From: Candidatus Lambdaproteobacteria bacterium
Lineage (GTDB): Bacteria > SAR324 > JACQKK01
DNA: 39,409 nt
Reading direction: 5' to 3'
NCBI GenBank assembly: GCA_016204605.1
Contig: JACQKK010000059.1
Span: 1-39,409, forward strand
Shown here: positions 8,018 through 15,812 of the stretch, one piece after another
How the letters are laid out: each line of letters begins with the position of its first letter
Position numbering within the stretch: the first letter of the stretch is position 1
Notes under the pieces: model-generated
The model's database searches: none
Seen by the model: only the letters and a program-made list of their open reading frames with translations
Told to the model about the DNA's origin: nothing
Made by a program: the position numbers and the translations under genes

Positions 8018-8180
8018 CGTGCGCCCGTGGCGGGGTGCGCCTGCCGCGAGCGCAGATGGACCCCCGGCTCGCGTACCAAGCGCCGAAAGGCGCGGCGGCG
8101 CGCTTTACTCGCTGCCGATTTCCCAGTAGGAACACGGGACCGGCGGAGTCGGTCGGACACAGACCACCCAGGGGGGCCCC

Positions 8181-9779
8181 ATGCACAACAGCGATGTTCG
8201 GCAGCTCGCCCGGATCGTGATCGGGGCGATGGCCTTGGCACTCATGGGCGCAGGCGCCGCGCCTGCCCAGAAGTATGGCGGCATTCTCCGGGCCATGGAG
8301 CGCGGGAACCCGCCCAGCTTGTCGATTAACGACGAGGCCACCGTGGATACGAGCTGGGCGCTGGGGCCCGTCTACAACACCGTCGTGTTCCTGGACCCGC
8401 TCAAGCCCCATGAGTCCCTGGAGACGGTGATCCCCGAGCTGGCGTCGAGCTGGCAGTGGAGCGCGGATCAGACCAGGCTCACCCTGAAGTTGCGCGCCGG
8501 CGTGCGGTGGCACGACGGCAAGCCCTTCACGGCCAACGACGTCAAGCATACCTACGACGTGCTGCGGGGGGTCTCGCCGCAGAAGCTCCGGCTCAATCCG
8601 CGCAAGGGCTGGTTCTTCAACCTCAAGGGGGTGACCACCAACGGCAATCATGAGGTCACGTTCGAACTGGGGCGGCCGCAGCCGTCGTTTCTGTTGCTGC
8701 TGGCCTCGGGCTACACCTGCGTGATGCCGGCGCACGTCCCGGTGGCGAAGTTGCGCACGGAAGCGGTGGGCACCGGGCCGTTCCGGCTGATCGAGTACAC
8801 GCCCGATCGCGCCGTCAAGGTGCGGAAGAATCCGGACTACTTCGTCCAGGGGCGGCCCTACCTCGACGGGATCGACTTCATCGTCATCAAGTCCAAGTCC
8901 ACCCGCATGGCCGCCATGGCGTCGGGCCAGCTCGATGTCGCCCAGCCTCTCGAGACCGAGCAGAAGGACTACGACAACCTGCGGAGCACCCAGCCCGACA
9001 TGCGGTATCACCGCACCTACATGACGTCGAACGTGAACGTGGTGCTCAACACCAAGAAGCCGCCGTTCGACAACCAGCGGTTGCGCCAGGCGGTTAACCT
9101 GGCCGTGGACCGCCGCGCATACGCCAAGGGCGTCCACATCGGCTACATCGCCGGGGCGTTCGTGCTGCAACCTCCGGACGGCGTCTGGGGCCTTGCCGAG
9201 GATCAGCTTGCCGCCGTGCCGGGCTATGGCGACCCCGTGACGGCCAAAGAGGACGCACGGGCCATCATGCGCGAGCTGGGCTACAGCGCGGCGAACAAGA
9301 TGGCGGTCACGGTCTCCACCCGCCAGACGGCCAACTATGTGGACGTGGCGACCTGGCTGCTCAGCGAGCTCAACCAGATCTACATGGATTCCAAGCTCGA
9401 GATCATCGAATCGGGCAACTGGTTCGGCCGCATGACCCGGCGCGAGTATACCATCGCCATGAACCGCACCGGCTCCGGGCTCGATGAGCCCGACGTCACC
9501 TACTACGAGAACTTCTTCTGCGGGCTGGGCCGCAACTACACGGAGTACTGCAACAAGGACTTCGAGGCCATGGTGCACCGCCAGTCGCAGACGACCGATC
9601 CCATGGCGCGCAAGGCCCTCGTGCTCGATATCGAGCGCAAGCTCATCACCGACGTGGCCCGCATCTCGCTGGGGTTCGCGGTGGATTACCACGCCCATCG
9701 CCCGTACGTGAAGAACTACGTCGGCCACCAGACGGCTTACAACAACGCGCGCATGCAGGAGATCTGGCTCGACAAGTAG
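8181..9779 (+). CDS. ABC transporter solute-binding protein, family 5 (array copy 5)
   Basis: A 532-aa periplasmic binding protein and the most divergent member of the array. The ATG at 8181 follows AGGGGGGCCCC. The signal peptide is 29 residues (ending APA), then QKYGG. The landmarks VRWHDGKPF, GTGPFRLIEY, RKNPDYF and PYLDGIDF are kept. Substitutions seen nowhere else in the array include Asn-Asp for His-Glu in the first mature segment (LSINDEATVDTSW), LNTKKPPF for MNNKRPPF, the SKLEIIESGNWFGRM segment, and IAMNRTGSGLDEPDV. The Cys pair is still present (FFCGLGRNYTEYC) and the end is IWLDK. The gene has two stop codons in a row (TAG TAG) and lies after the terminator of copy 4 in a 238-base spacer. 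Ligand unknown. Confidence 0.93.
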   Translation: MHNSDVRQLARIVIGAMALALMGAGAAPAQKYGGILRAMERGNPPSLSINDEATVDTSWALGPVYNTVVFLDPLKPHESLETVIPELASSWQWSADQTRLTLKLRAGVRWHDGKPFTANDVKHTYDVLRGVSPQKLRLNPRKGWFFNLKGVTTNGNHEVTFELGRPQPSFLLLLASGYTCVMPAHVPVAKLRTEAVGTGPFRLIEYTPDRAVKVRKNPDYFVQGRPYLDGIDFIVIKSKSTRMAAMASGQLDVAQPLETEQKDYDNLRSTQPDMRYHRTYMTSNVNVVLNTKKPPFDNQRLRQAVNLAVDRRAYAKGVHIGYIAGAFVLQPPDGVWGLAEDQLAAVPGYGDPVTAKEDARAIMRELGYSAANKMAVTVSTRQTANYVDVATWLLSELNQIYMDSKLEIIESGNWFGRMTRREYTIAMNRTGSGLDEPDVTYYENFFCGLGRNYTEYCNKDFEAMVHRQSQTTDPMARKALVLDIERKLITDVARISLGFAVDYHAHRPYVKNYVGHQTAYNNARMQEIWLDK

Positions 9780-9925
9780 TAGCGGCAGCGCCGCGGCACA
9801 CGCGTGAGCGCCGCCCCGTCGAGAGGCTTGCGGCTCGGAACGATCTTCCGCATAACGGAGAAGGCGAGCGCTGCCAGGTCGGGTCTCACGCGCGCCGACA
9901 ACCCGAAGAGGGCTTGGGAGGACTT

Positions 9926-11527
9926 ATGAACACCGGCACACACCTGCAGGTCGCGCGGTTCCTGTTCGGCACCCTGGCGTTGGTGATCGGGGGTGCGACG
10001 GCGGTATCCGCGCAGAAGTACGGCGGCATTCTCAAATCGGTGCAGCGGGGCAATCCCGGCTTACTTTCGATTCACGAGGCGGCCACGACCAACGTGGTGT
10101 GGCCGGTGAGCCCGCTGTACAACAACCTCGTCTACTACGACCCGCTGAAGGTCGTCGAATCGGTCGATTCCGTCATCCCGGAGCTGGCAAAGAGCTGGAA
10201 GTGGAACGAGGATTACACCCGGCTCTCGTTCCAATTGAACGAGGGCGTGAAATGGCACGATGGCCAGCCGTTCACGGCGAAGGACGCCAAGCACACTTTC
10301 GACATCGTGCGCGGCGCTTCGACGCTCCGGCTCAAGCTCAACCCCCGGAAGCTCTGGTACGCCAACGTGAAGGAGATCACCAGCAGCGGCGACCAGGAGA
10401 TCTCGTTCCACCTCAAGCGGCCGCAGCCCTCGCTGCTGCTCATGCTGGCGGCGGGGTATTCCCCGGTGTATCCCGCGCACGTGCCGCTCGACAAGCTGCG
10501 GATCGAAACCATGGGCACCGGGCCCTTCAAGATGCAAGAGTATGTCCGCGATCAGGCGATCCGCGTGCGCAAGAACCCGGATTACTTCGTCAGGGGTCGG
10601 CCCTACCTGGATGGGATCGACTTCATCATCATCGCCAGCCGGGGGACTCAGGTCGCCGCGCTGCAGTCGGGCCAGGTGGAAATCACTCCCGCGACCGAGT
10701 CCGATCAGAAGATGTACGACACGTTGACCAAGTCCACGCCCGAGATGCAGTACAACAAGGTGTATCTAACGAACAACATCAACGTCGTGATCAATGCCAA
10801 GCGCAAGCCCTTCGATAACCCGAAGCTGCGGCAAGCCATCAACGTGGCGGTGGACCGCTACGCGTACGCGAAGTCGGCGGAACCCGGCTACCTGCCGAGC
10901 GCCTTCATGCTGCCGCGGCCCCATGGATCATGGGGGCTGGACGCGGACGAGCTCAAGGCCACCGTGCCGGGCTTCCGCGATCCCGCGGTGGACAAGGAAG
11001 AGGCCCGCAAGCTCATGCGGGAGCTCGGGTACGACGAGAACAACCGGCTCAAGATCAAGGTCACGACCCGCACCCTTGCCGCCTACATTGCCGGCGCCAC
11101 GTGGTTCCTGGGTGAAATGAAGCAGATCTTCATCGATGCCGAGCTGGAGATCGTCGAGGACGGCGCCTGGTTTCCCCGCCAGTTCCGTCGCGACTACGGC
11201 ATCGCCTGGAACGGCACGGGCTACTCCGTGGACGACCCCGATATCGCGTACACGGAGAACTTCACCTGCCACTCGCTCCGCAACTACACCGATTACTGCC
11301 ATGCCGACTTCGATGCGCTGGTCGCCAGGCAATCGGCGATGATCGACGTCCAGGAACGGCTTCGGCTCGTGCAGCAAATGGAACGCCGCCTGATGCAGGA
11401 TGTGGCGCGAATCTCCATCGCCATGCGCGTGAGCTACTATGCGCGCCGCAATTACGTGAAGAACTTTGTCGGTCACAACTCCATCTACAGCAACGCCCGC
11501 ATGCAGGATGTCTGGCTCGACAAGTGA
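9926..11527 (+). CDS. ABC transporter solute-binding protein, family 5 (array copy 6)
   Basis: A 533-aa periplasmic binding protein and the last of the array. The ATG at 9926 follows GGGAGG (9916-9921); the frame is open a few codons further, but a TTG at 9914 is less likely to be used. The signal peptide is 29 residues (ending VSA) before QKYGG. It resembles copy 4 in the N-terminal domain (ILKSVQRGNP, YSPVYPAHV, SGQVEIT). Near its C-terminus (MRVSYYARRNYVK) it resembles copy 1. The Cys pair lies in FTCHSLRNYTDYC and the end is VWLDK. A short inverted repeat follows the stop codon. The next gene is convergent, so the array ends here with no transporter subunit. Confidence 0.93.
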   Translation: MNTGTHLQVARFLFGTLALVIGGATAVSAQKYGGILKSVQRGNPGLLSIHEAATTNVVWPVSPLYNNLVYYDPLKVVESVDSVIPELAKSWKWNEDYTRLSFQLNEGVKWHDGQPFTAKDAKHTFDIVRGASTLRLKLNPRKLWYANVKEITSSGDQEISFHLKRPQPSLLLMLAAGYSPVYPAHVPLDKLRIETMGTGPFKMQEYVRDQAIRVRKNPDYFVRGRPYLDGIDFIIIASRGTQVAALQSGQVEITPATESDQKMYDTLTKSTPEMQYNKVYLTNNINVVINAKRKPFDNPKLRQAINVAVDRYAYAKSAEPGYLPSAFMLPRPHGSWGLDADELKATVPGFRDPAVDKEEARKLMRELGYDENNRLKIKVTTRTLAAYIAGATWFLGEMKQIFIDAELEIVEDGAWFPRQFRRDYGIAWNGTGYSVDDPDIAYTENFTCHSLRNYTDYCHADFDALVARQSAMIDVQERLRLVQQMERRLMQDVARISIAMRVSYYARRNYVKNFVGHNSIYSNARMQDVWLDK

Positions 11528-11530
11528 GCC

Positions 11531-11550
11531 ACCCGCGGCAGCTCGCGGGT
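11531..11550 (+). terminator. Hairpin after array copy 6
   Basis: ACCCGCG (11531-11537) and CGCGGGT (11544-11550) form a seven-base-pair stem with a six-base loop, just after the stop codon of the last paralog and between convergent genes. No T-run follows. Confidence 0.4.
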
Positions 11551-11672
11551 ACCGTGAACAGCCCGGCCGCGCTGCCGATCGAAGGGGGGCGTGGGCCGGG
11601 GTGGTTGACCCCGGCCGGCCTGCGGGGCGCCCAAGACCCTGGTGCCTGCCGCGCGGTGCGCCGCGAGGGCTC

Positions 11673-12725
11673 TCAGCGGAACGCCGTGCGGATGGCGCCG
11701 AACAGCGCGAAATCCGCCGTGTTGTCGAAGATGAACAGATTCTCGACGAAACCGAACTCGACCGACGTGGCCGCACCGAGCCGATGCTTTGCGCCCAGCA
11801 GCAGCTCGGTGGTCGCCACGTCGAAGGGCGTCCGGGTACGGTTGCCCACCGGGGTCTCGCGGCGCAACTGCGCGGAGAGCGCGGTTGCGCTCCAGGCCTG
11901 ATAGTCCGCGCTGAACGAGAACGACCCCAACCAGTTCCGCAGGTCGAAATCGACCGTGGCGCGCCGCCCACGCAGGTAGGCCAGCGATGCCGACCCGGTC
12001 AGGCGCGGGGAGAACCGGTGCGCCATGGACAGCGCCGCGCCGTAGTCGTGCTGGTCCCGGCGCAGGCCCACCGTCCGCGTCTCGTAGCGGGGAAAATTCA
12101 AGGAGACCTTGAGCGCGGCCGGCCAGTCGGCCGCGCTGCCGGTGAGCCGCCAGCGCCCCGAAACCACGGGGGCACGCATCGAGAAGCCCTGGTCGCTATC
12201 GTCCAGCAGCACCACCATGGTGCCATCGCCCGCGTATTGCTCCGCGCGCAGCCGGTTCCGGGGCGCCTTATCCCGTCCCGCACTGCCCAGGCGCAGTGCG
12301 CGGTGGAAAGCCTCGATGGTGTCGTCCATGACGCCGCCGCTCTCGTACACGATCGGCACCATCAAGGAGACTGCCGCGCGATCCGTGAGGGCGTACTCGA
12401 CGAACTGGTTGAGCCACCAGCTTTCCCCGTCGATGAGGTAGCGGCCCGTCGAGTTCCAGGTGTTCGCCCAGATCGCGCCCGAGGCCACCCGCAACGTGCC
12501 GGCGGCCCCGAACACCGGCGCCTCGTGCAGAAAGCCCAGCCTGAGCCGCTGGACAGGGCTCTGCGTCGTGAAGAAGAAGGCGTCTCCGCCCGACGCGGGC
12601 GCCGCCGGGCTGCTGGCCTCGACAGGCGCGGTTTGCGCCCCGGCCGTTGCGGCCGCAATGGCGATCGCCGCGGCGCACAGCAGCCCGGCCCGCAGGGGTT
12701 GCGCCGGACGGGTCTGGTGGATCAT
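11673..12725 (-). CDS. DUF3187 family outer-membrane beta-barrel protein
   Basis: A 350-aa exported protein. The ATG at 12725 gives a signal peptide (MIHQTRPAQP... to AIAAATAGAQ). The open frame continues upstream but is low-complexity there and runs toward tpx. The mature part matches the DUF3187 pattern as I know it: YLIDGESWWLNQFVEYALT, MVPIVYESGGVMDDTIEAFH and RDKAPRNRLRAEQY, then alternating amphipathic strands and a terminal aromatic-rich strand (FALFGAIRTAFR) of outer-membrane barrel type. The function of the family is unknown. It is convergent with the binding-protein array and shares its direction with tpx, 160 bases away. Confidence 0.75.
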   Translation of the reverse strand: MIHQTRPAQPLRAGLLCAAAIAIAAATAGAQTAPVEASSPAAPASGGDAFFFTTQSPVQRLRLGFLHEAPVFGAAGTLRVASGAIWANTWNSTGRYLIDGESWWLNQFVEYALTDRAAVSLMVPIVYESGGVMDDTIEAFHRALRLGSAGRDKAPRNRLRAEQYAGDGTMVVLLDDSDQGFSMRAPVVSGRWRLTGSAADWPAALKVSLNFPRYETRTVGLRRDQHDYGAALSMAHRFSPRLTGSASLAYLRGRRATVDFDLRNWLGSFSFSADYQAWSATALSAQLRRETPVGNRTRTPFDVATTELLLGAKHRLGAATSVEFGFVENLFIFDNTADFALFGAIRTAFR

Positions 12726-12885
12726 GGATCGGGAAAGGCGCGGAAGTCGGGAGTCACGGGCGTTCCGTAGCGGCGCGTGGGCGGGGACGCGAGGCACGGC
12801 GCCAGCATCGGCAGCATCGGCAGACCCCCCGGGGCACGGTCGGGGCGGCGGGCGCCGGGCAACCGCCCGGCCGCGCTGGGGCAGG

Positions 12886-13389
12886 CTACGCCTTCGCCGC
12901 CGCGAGCGCGGCGGCGTAGTTGGGCTCCTGCGTGATTTCCGGCACCAGCTCGACGTATTTGATCTTGTCGTTCTTGTCGACGACGAACACGGCACGAGCC
13001 ATCAGCCCTCGCATGGGGCCCTCGCCGATCTGGACGCCGAACCGCTCGGCGAATCCCGAATCGCGAAGATCGGAAAGGGTCGTGACGCGCCCGATGCTCT
13101 CCGCGGCGCAAAAGCGCTTCTGGGCGAAAGGCAGGTCCTTCGTCACGTACAACACCTCGACGTCGGCGAGTCCCGCGGCTTCCTGATTGAACCTTTTCGC
13201 CTCGGTGGCGCACACGCCGGTATCGAACGAAGGCGAGGTAAGCAGGATCTTCGCCTTGCCGGCGAAGTTCTGCTGGGTGACGTCGCTGAGGTCGGCCTTC
13301 GTCAGCGTGAACGCGGCGAGCTTGCTCCCGACGGTCGGGAACGTGCCGCTGAGCTTCACGGGCTTGCCCTTCAGATTCGTGGTCGCCAT
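12886..13389 (-). CDS. tpx: Thiol peroxidase (Tpx-type peroxiredoxin)
   Basis: A 167-aa atypical 2-Cys peroxiredoxin that reduces hydroperoxides using thioredoxin. The peroxidatic Cys60 lies in TSPSFDTGVC and the resolving Cys94 in KRFCAAESIG; spacing and total length fit Tpx closely (E. coli Cys61 and Cys95). The ATG at 13389 is preceded by GGAGGCC. The C-terminus VELVPEITQEPNYAAAL is typical of the family. It is divergent from the formate/nitrite channel gene across about 200 bases. Confidence 0.95.
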   Translation of the reverse strand: MATTNLKGKPVKLSGTFPTVGSKLAAFTLTKADLSDVTQQNFAGKAKILLTSPSFDTGVCATEAKRFNQEAAGLADVEVLYVTKDLPFAQKRFCAAESIGRVTTLSDLRDSGFAERFGVQIGEGPMRGLMARAVFVVDKNDKIKYVELVPEITQEPNYAAALAAAKA

Positions 13390-13595
13390 GGCGGCCTCCA
13401 GGTGGTTTAGAATAGTCAGATGGCGTGTAAACCCCGGGGGAGGGTAACACGCGCGCGCAATTCGCGACAATTCCATGAACGGCCGGGAGCCTGACGAGCA
13501 GCGATGCCCGGCCGCAACGCGGCAGCGGGTGCCTGGTGTGGGCAAGCACTGGGCCGGCATCCGAGCGCGTAACCATTTGTCTTGAGGAGCCTGCC

Positions 13596-14474
13596 ATGAC
13601 GATACAACCCCCCGCCGGGGGAACCGTCCCCGGTCCGTTCGATGCGTTGATCCCCGCCGCCATCGCCCGCCGTGCCGAAGAGGTGGGCCAGGCCAAGGCC
13701 CGGATGGATGCCGGCACCGTGCTGGCGCTGGCCGTGCTCGCCGGGGCGTTCATCGCGCTCGGGGCATTGTTCTTCACGACCGTCACGACCGGCGCCGCCG
13801 GCGCCATGCCGTACGGGGCCGCACGGCTGTTGGGGGGCTTGGCGTTCTGCCTCGGTCTGGTGCTGGTGGTGCTGGCCGGGGCCGAGCTGTTCACGGGCAA
13901 CAACCTGATCGTGATGGCCTGGATCGGCGGGTCGGTTTCCGCCGGCCAGCTCCTGCGCAATTGGGCGCTCGTGTATGCGGGCAATCTGGTGGGCTCGCTC
14001 GCCACGGTGGCGCTGGTCTACTTTTCCGGGCAGTACCGCTTCGCCGGAGGCGCCGTCGGCGCGCAGGCGCTCGCCATCGCCAGCGCCAAGGTGAGCCTCG
14101 GGTTCTGGGAGCCGTTGTTCCTGGGAACGCTCTGCAATGCGCTCGTGTGTCTGGCCATCTGGCTGACGATGGGGGCGCACAGCACGACCGACAAGGTGGT
14201 CGCCATCCTGTTTCCCATCTCCGCGTTCGTGGCGATCGGGTTCGAGCACAGCGTGGCCAACATGTACTTCGTGCCGATCGGTCTGCTGATCAAATCCGAT
14301 CGGGCGTTCCTGGCGTCGCTGGGCAAGACCGCTGCGGACTATGCCGGGCTCACCTGGGGCGCGTTCATCGTCGATAACCTCGTGCCCGTCACGCTCGGCA
14401 ACATCATCGGCGGCGCAGGGCTGGTGGGCGCCGTCTACTGGTTCGTCTACTTGCGCAAGCCGGCGGCCCGCTGA
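13596..14474 (+). CDS. Formate/nitrite transporter family (FNT) channel
   Basis: A 292-aa inner-membrane protein with about six membrane segments, of the FocA/NirC family that moves formate, nitrite or related small anions. Family signatures are GAELFTGNN, the CNALVCLAIW segment, and GFEHSVANMYFVPIG with the conserved His of the pore. The ATG at 13596 follows GAGGAG at a good distance; an upstream in-frame ATG at 13536 lacks one. No formate lyase or nitrite reductase gene is adjacent, so the substrate cannot be assigned from context. Confidence 0.92.
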   Translation: MTIQPPAGGTVPGPFDALIPAAIARRAEEVGQAKARMDAGTVLALAVLAGAFIALGALFFTTVTTGAAGAMPYGAARLLGGLAFCLGLVLVVLAGAELFTGNNLIVMAWIGGSVSAGQLLRNWALVYAGNLVGSLATVALVYFSGQYRFAGGAVGAQALAIASAKVSLGFWEPLFLGTLCNALVCLAIWLTMGAHSTTDKVVAILFPISAFVAIGFEHSVANMYFVPIGLLIKSDRAFLASLGKTAADYAGLTWGAFIVDNLVPVTLGNIIGGAGLVGAVYWFVYLRKPAAR

Positions 14475-14775
14475 CGCGGGTCGAACCGCACGGAGCCGGC
14501 CGGGTGGTGGCCCGCCTGTCCCGCGTCCCCACCCCTGCCCATCCCCACCAGGTGGGGAGGGGCAGGGGTGGGGACGCGCAGGCCGTTCGCACCGCCGGAG
14601 TACGTGCGTCGCCGCGCGTGGGCGCCGGGAACGCGCTGGGCCTGCGGGCCCCCGCGCGTGCGATTGCCGCCGGGGCCGCCCGTGTGCCATGATGCGGCGC
14701 CATGCTGCGGCCACGTGGCGCACCGCCACTGCGCCCGCTCCCTGGCTGCGCCGAACCGATTCCCACGTCGACCCG
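14475..14775. other. Spacer with a long palindromic element, no gene seen
   Basis: The 301 bases between the FNT channel and the HIT gene contain the 55-base near-perfect palindrome described separately. The rest shows nothing gene-like; open frames here are Arg/Pro/Ala-rich. Confidence 0.6.
14523..14577. repeat. Near-perfect 27-bp inverted repeat (long hairpin)
   Basis: The left arm 14523-14549 and right arm 14551-14577 are complementary at 26 of 27 positions around a single central base. Each arm carries the runs GTCCCCACCCCTGCCC and CCCCACC. It lies 48 bases after the FNT stop codon, so it may act as a terminator or 3' stabiliser. Its composition suggests the dispersed C/G-run extragenic elements seen in many high-GC proteobacteria. 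Confidence 0.85.
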
Positions 14776-15195
14776 ATGGCTTCCCTCTTCACCCGCATCA
14801 TCCGCGGCGAGCTGCCGGCCGTGAAGGTGTACGAGACCCAGACCGAGATCGCCCTGCTCGACATCAATCCGATGAGCGACGGCCACACCCTCGTCCTGCC
14901 CAAGCTGGAGGTGGCGCGGTACGACGACCTGCCGGTCGAGGTCTCGCTCTCCCTGACGGGTGCCCTGCGCCGGGTGGTCAAGGGCGTCTGTCTGGCGATG
15001 GGTACGCGCGACTACAACCTCATTCTCAACAACGGCGGGCCGGCGGGCCAGGTGATCTTCCACGTCCACTTCCACATCGTGCCGCGCTACGAGGGCCAGC
15101 CTCGGCGCGACCGGCGCTGGAACGTGGCGCTGGATCGGCTGGAGCCGATCGGCCAACGCATCCGGCAGGCGCTCGCGCAGTTGCCGCAGGAATGA
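14776..15195 (+). CDS. HIT family nucleotide hydrolase
   Basis: A 139-aa histidine-triad protein of the Hint/HIT branch, which hydrolyses or transfers nucleoside phosphoramidates or related nucleotides. The triad HVHFH is at residues 96-100 in the family context NNGGPAGQVIFHVHFHIVPR, and the N-terminal FTRIIRGELPA and SDGHTLVLPK segments also fit. The ATG at 14776 gives the usual length, although no strong ribosome binding site precedes it. The longer open frame upstream overlaps the FNT gene and the palindrome and is not coding. It is convergent with the macrodomain gene, 28 bases away. Confidence 0.9.
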   Translation: MASLFTRIIRGELPAVKVYETQTEIALLDINPMSDGHTLVLPKLEVARYDDLPVEVSLSLTGALRRVVKGVCLAMGTRDYNLILNNGGPAGQVIFHVHFHIVPRYEGQPRRDRRWNVALDRLEPIGQRIRQALAQLPQE

Positions 15196-15223
15196 AGGGG
15201 AAGCGGGCCCCCCGACGCCGGCG

Positions 15224-15763
15224 TCAGCCCGGGGGCTCCGCCAGCAGGGCCTGGTAGGTCTCCAGCGTCGCCCGATCGAAGCAGACGAACAGCACCCGCT
15301 GCGGCGCGCCCGGCTCGGCCAGCGCGGCCCGCGCTTCGGCCAGGGCGATGCGCGCGGCGCGCTCGCGCGGAAAGCCGAAGGCGCCCGTGCTGATCGCCGG
15401 GAAGGCAATGGTGGCGATGCCGTGCTGCCGCGCCAGCGCGAAGCAGGCCCGGTAGGCGCCCGCCAGCAGCTCGTCCTCGTCCCGCCCCCCGCCGTGCCAG
15501 ACCGGGCCGACGGCGTGAAGCACCCAGCGTGCGGGCAGGCGGTAGCCCCTCGTGATGCGGGCCTCGCCTGTGGGGCAGCCGCCCAGCGTGCGGCACTCCG
15601 CCAGCAGCTCCGGGCCGGCCGCGCGGTGGATGGCGCCATCGACGCCGCCGCCGCCGAGCAGCGTGCCGTTGGCCGCGTTGACGATCGCATCCACCCGCTG
15701 GCGGGTGATATCGCCCTGCACGGCCTCGATCGAAGCCGTCTGCGCGGCTGGCCCGGTCGTCAT
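15224..15763 (-). CDS. Macrodomain protein, probable O-acetyl-ADP-ribose deacetylase
   Basis: A 179-aa single-domain macro protein of the MacroD/YmdB type. Motifs are [12 protein letters not shown] (NAAN at residues 29-32), [14 protein letters not shown] (the catalytic Asp and diphosphate loop), and ISTGAFGFP near the C-terminal half. Such proteins remove acetyl from O-acetyl-ADP-ribose or ADP-ribose from acidic side chains. An alternative ATG at 15805 would add 14 residues; neither start has a strong ribosome binding site. It follows the M16 protease gene on the same strand by 49 bases (8 with the longer start), so the two are probably co-transcribed. Confidence 0.9.
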   Translation of the reverse strand: MTTGPAAQTASIEAVQGDITRQRVDAIVNAANGTLLGGGGVDGAIHRAAGPELLAECRTLGGCPTGEARITRGYRLPARWVLHAVGPVWHGGGRDEDELLAGAYRACFALARQHGIATIAFPAISTGAFGFPRERAARIALAEARAALAEPGAPQRVLFVCFDRATLETYQALLAEPPG

Positions 15764-15812
15764 GGCTGTATGTCCATTGTCACGCCCCGGCACTGCAACG
15801 GACATCCCTTGG

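Noticed and set aside
972..9728. Long minus-strand open frames opposite each binding-protein gene
   Set aside because: They recur in the same register behind every paralog, as expected for shadows of homologous genes. Their His/Val/Leu/Arg-rich translations have no recognisable domain.
915..11527. Possibility that the array is a mobile element or phage cassette
   Set aside because: No transposase, integrase, terminal repeats or attachment site is visible. The repeats are explained by tandem duplication of gene plus flank.
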